Source: Candidatus Poseidoniales archaeon
GTDB taxonomy: Archaea; Thermoplasmatota; Poseidoniia; Poseidoniales; Poseidoniaceae
Assembly: GCA_003602485.1 (NCBI GenBank)
Contig: QQSD01000062.1
Location: forward strand, 1-51,195
Reading direction: 5' to 3'
DNA length: 51,195 nt
Shown here one piece after another: positions 50,399 to 51,195 of this stretch (positions are counted from its first letter, which is position 1; every line of letters starts with the position of its first letter). The position numbers were made by a program, and so were the translations under genes. A model generated the notes under the pieces. It did not search any database, was not told the DNA's origin, and saw only the letters and a program-made list of their open reading frames with translations.

Positions 50399-51052
50399 TC
50401 ACTTCACACGACCCTCGTCGGTTGGTTTTCGACCGAAGCCTTGGGCATCGTCGTACATTTCATTGAAATCGTGATAGCGGATTTTATGCTGCTTTTGCAA
50501 CGGATGGAAGCCTTCTGGGCTGTCGTGAGGGTTGAGCACACGGTGCATGTTTTCATGGCCTTCAAATTTGATACCAACCAAATCCCAGGTTTCTTTTTCA
50601 TTCCAGTCTGCTCCAACCCAAATGCCCTGTACACTTGGCACTGAAGGAACATCGGTTTGGGGCAGGGTGATGAGAACTTCAAATTCAAGGGGGACGTCTT
50701 TGCCGGACAACTTTTCAGCCACGTGGACTGTGTTGGTATGTGGCTTCTGATTGGTTACTGGCTGGCGCATCAAGTGGTAGACGACATCCCATCCGCGGTC
50801 TTCACCGCCTTCAGGGAAATGTGTCCCTGTGACCATGGAGCAGTAATTCGCACCGAGGTCAAAACGAAGTGTTTTCGCAAGTGCAATCCAATGTTGAGGG
50901 GGCGTGTGAATGCGAACAAAAGGCATTTTGAAATCATTGGAATGATGCTCGACGGTTGCCTGAACATCAGCACCGCCATAGCGATCCATCACCGATGCAA
51001 CGCAAGCAGCAGCTGCCGTTTCGGCCTGCTCGTTCGTGATGCGCATTCCCAC
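50399..51052 (-). CDS. nuoC: NADH-quinone oxidoreductase-like subunit C
   Basis: A 217-residue 30-kDa-type subunit. The core has YCSMVTGTHFPE, DRGWDVVYHLMRQP, VPSVQGIWVGADWNEKETWDLVGIKFEGH (the family signature WxxxxWxExExxDxxGxxF) and a C-terminal extension ending DFNEMYDDAQGFGRKP. It helps hold NuoB and NuoD and has no cofactor. Two starts are possible: GTG at 51052 with GGAGAGG seven bases upstream, and ATG at 51046. The stop lies 9 bases before the NuoD ATG. Confidence 0.95.
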   Translation of the reverse strand: MGMRITNEQAETAAAACVASVMDRYGGADVQATVEHHSNDFKMPFVRIHTPPQHWIALAKTLRFDLGANYCSMVTGTHFPEGGEDRGWDVVYHLMRQPVTNQKPHTNTVHVAEKLSGKDVPLEFEVLITLPQTDVPSVPSVQGIWVGADWNEKETWDLVGIKFEGHENMHRVLNPHDSPEGFHPLQKQHKIRYHDFNEMYDDAQGFGRKPTDEGRVK

Positions 51053-51054
51053 GG

Positions 51055-51195
51055 TTAATCCTCTCCGACGATAACGGGCTTGTCGCCCTTGCGGCCGCTG
51101 CTTGGAGCAGCACCAATACGAATGATTTTCTCACGCAGCAATCCGAATCCATCGATGAGGGCTTCGGGACGGGGTGGGCATCCGGGGATGTAAAC
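51055..51195 (-). CDS. nuoB: NADH-quinone oxidoreductase-like subunit B, 5'-truncated
   Basis: Only the last 46 codons lie in the window, reading from the minus strand at 51195 ([20 protein letters not shown]...) to a TAA at 51057-51055. GCPPRPEAL is the NuoB signature that holds one of the cysteine ligands of cluster N2, the last iron-sulfur centre before quinone. The stop lies 2 bases before the GTG start of nuoC. The missing N-terminal part carries the remaining N2 ligands. Confidence 0.95.
   Translation of the reverse strand, partial: VYIPGCPPRPEALIDGFGLLREKIIRIGAAPSSGRKGDKPVIVGED

Noticed and set aside
1-51195. CRISPR array, rRNA, tRNA genes or transposons
   Set aside because: No regularly spaced direct repeats, rRNA-like segments, tRNA cloverleaf or transposase motifs were recognised by eye; short or degenerate examples could be missed.

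Overview
The window looks like a piece of a marine planktonic euryarchaeal genome, most likely Marine Group II (Candidatus Poseidoniales) or a close relative. This placement is an inference from gene content. Clear archaeal markers are the archaeal-type ribosomal protein S2, an aIF1A/Rio1-kinase/KH-domain (Dim2-like) cluster, the tRNA-wyosine enzyme Taw1/TYW1, and an 11-subunit-type complex I operon with no NuoEFG in the visible part. Mixed in are bacterial-looking genes (MetK, cold-shock protein, GST, GH1 glycosidase, Rieske oxygenase), as is usual for that group. No rRNA, tRNA, CRISPR array, transposase or integrase was seen.

Layout. 1-5888: a cupin fragment faces a leftward ABC-export operon (LolD-like ATPase, double-FtsX permease carrying a pentapeptide-repeat segment, second ATPase with a zinc ribbon, DUF3817 membrane protein). 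6151-9591: small membrane proteins, an AlkB-like di-iron hydroxylase, two candidate micro-genes and a PLP aminotransferase. 9785-18040: Taw1, MetK, an FkbM methyltransferase, a divergent reductase/HxlR-regulator pair with a palindromic operator candidate, a Rieske oxygenase and a membrane-anchored GH1 glycosidase. 18258-26385: cold-shock protein, GST, GDP-mannose dehydratase, two glycosyltransferases, a tightly coupled E1-like/JAMM/small-protein operon, and a 3-hydroxyacyl-CoA dehydrogenase/enoyl-CoA hydratase fusion. 26521-31944: three winged-helix regulators (one membrane-anchored), Dus, S2 and a Cas4-like nuclease with four predicted membrane helices. 31947-37469: lipoprotein and two large surface proteins. 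37495-39877: Dim2-like KH protein, Rio1 and aIF1A. 39960-51195: leftward complex I operon nuoB(partial)-C-D-H-I-J1-J2-K-L-M-N.

The most unusual signals are (1) a His-rich segment plus two canonical EF-hand loops inserted in NuoL; (2) an aIF1A with a ~90-residue acidic tail containing repeated DLF/ALF motifs and ending DIDALFA, reminiscent of the DIDDI tail of eukaryotic eIF1A; (3) a three-gene E1-like/JAMM operon joined by ATGA overlaps; (4) a membrane-embedded Cas4-like nuclease; (5) a large insertion between the two ferredoxin motifs of NuoI and another in NuoH; and (6) pentapeptide repeats inside an ABC exporter permease.

Many genes inside operons start with ATGA overlaps or a GGAGG-like Shine-Dalgarno, whereas first genes often show an AT-rich TATA-like element 30-40 bases upstream of the start, suggesting leaderless or short-leader transcripts.
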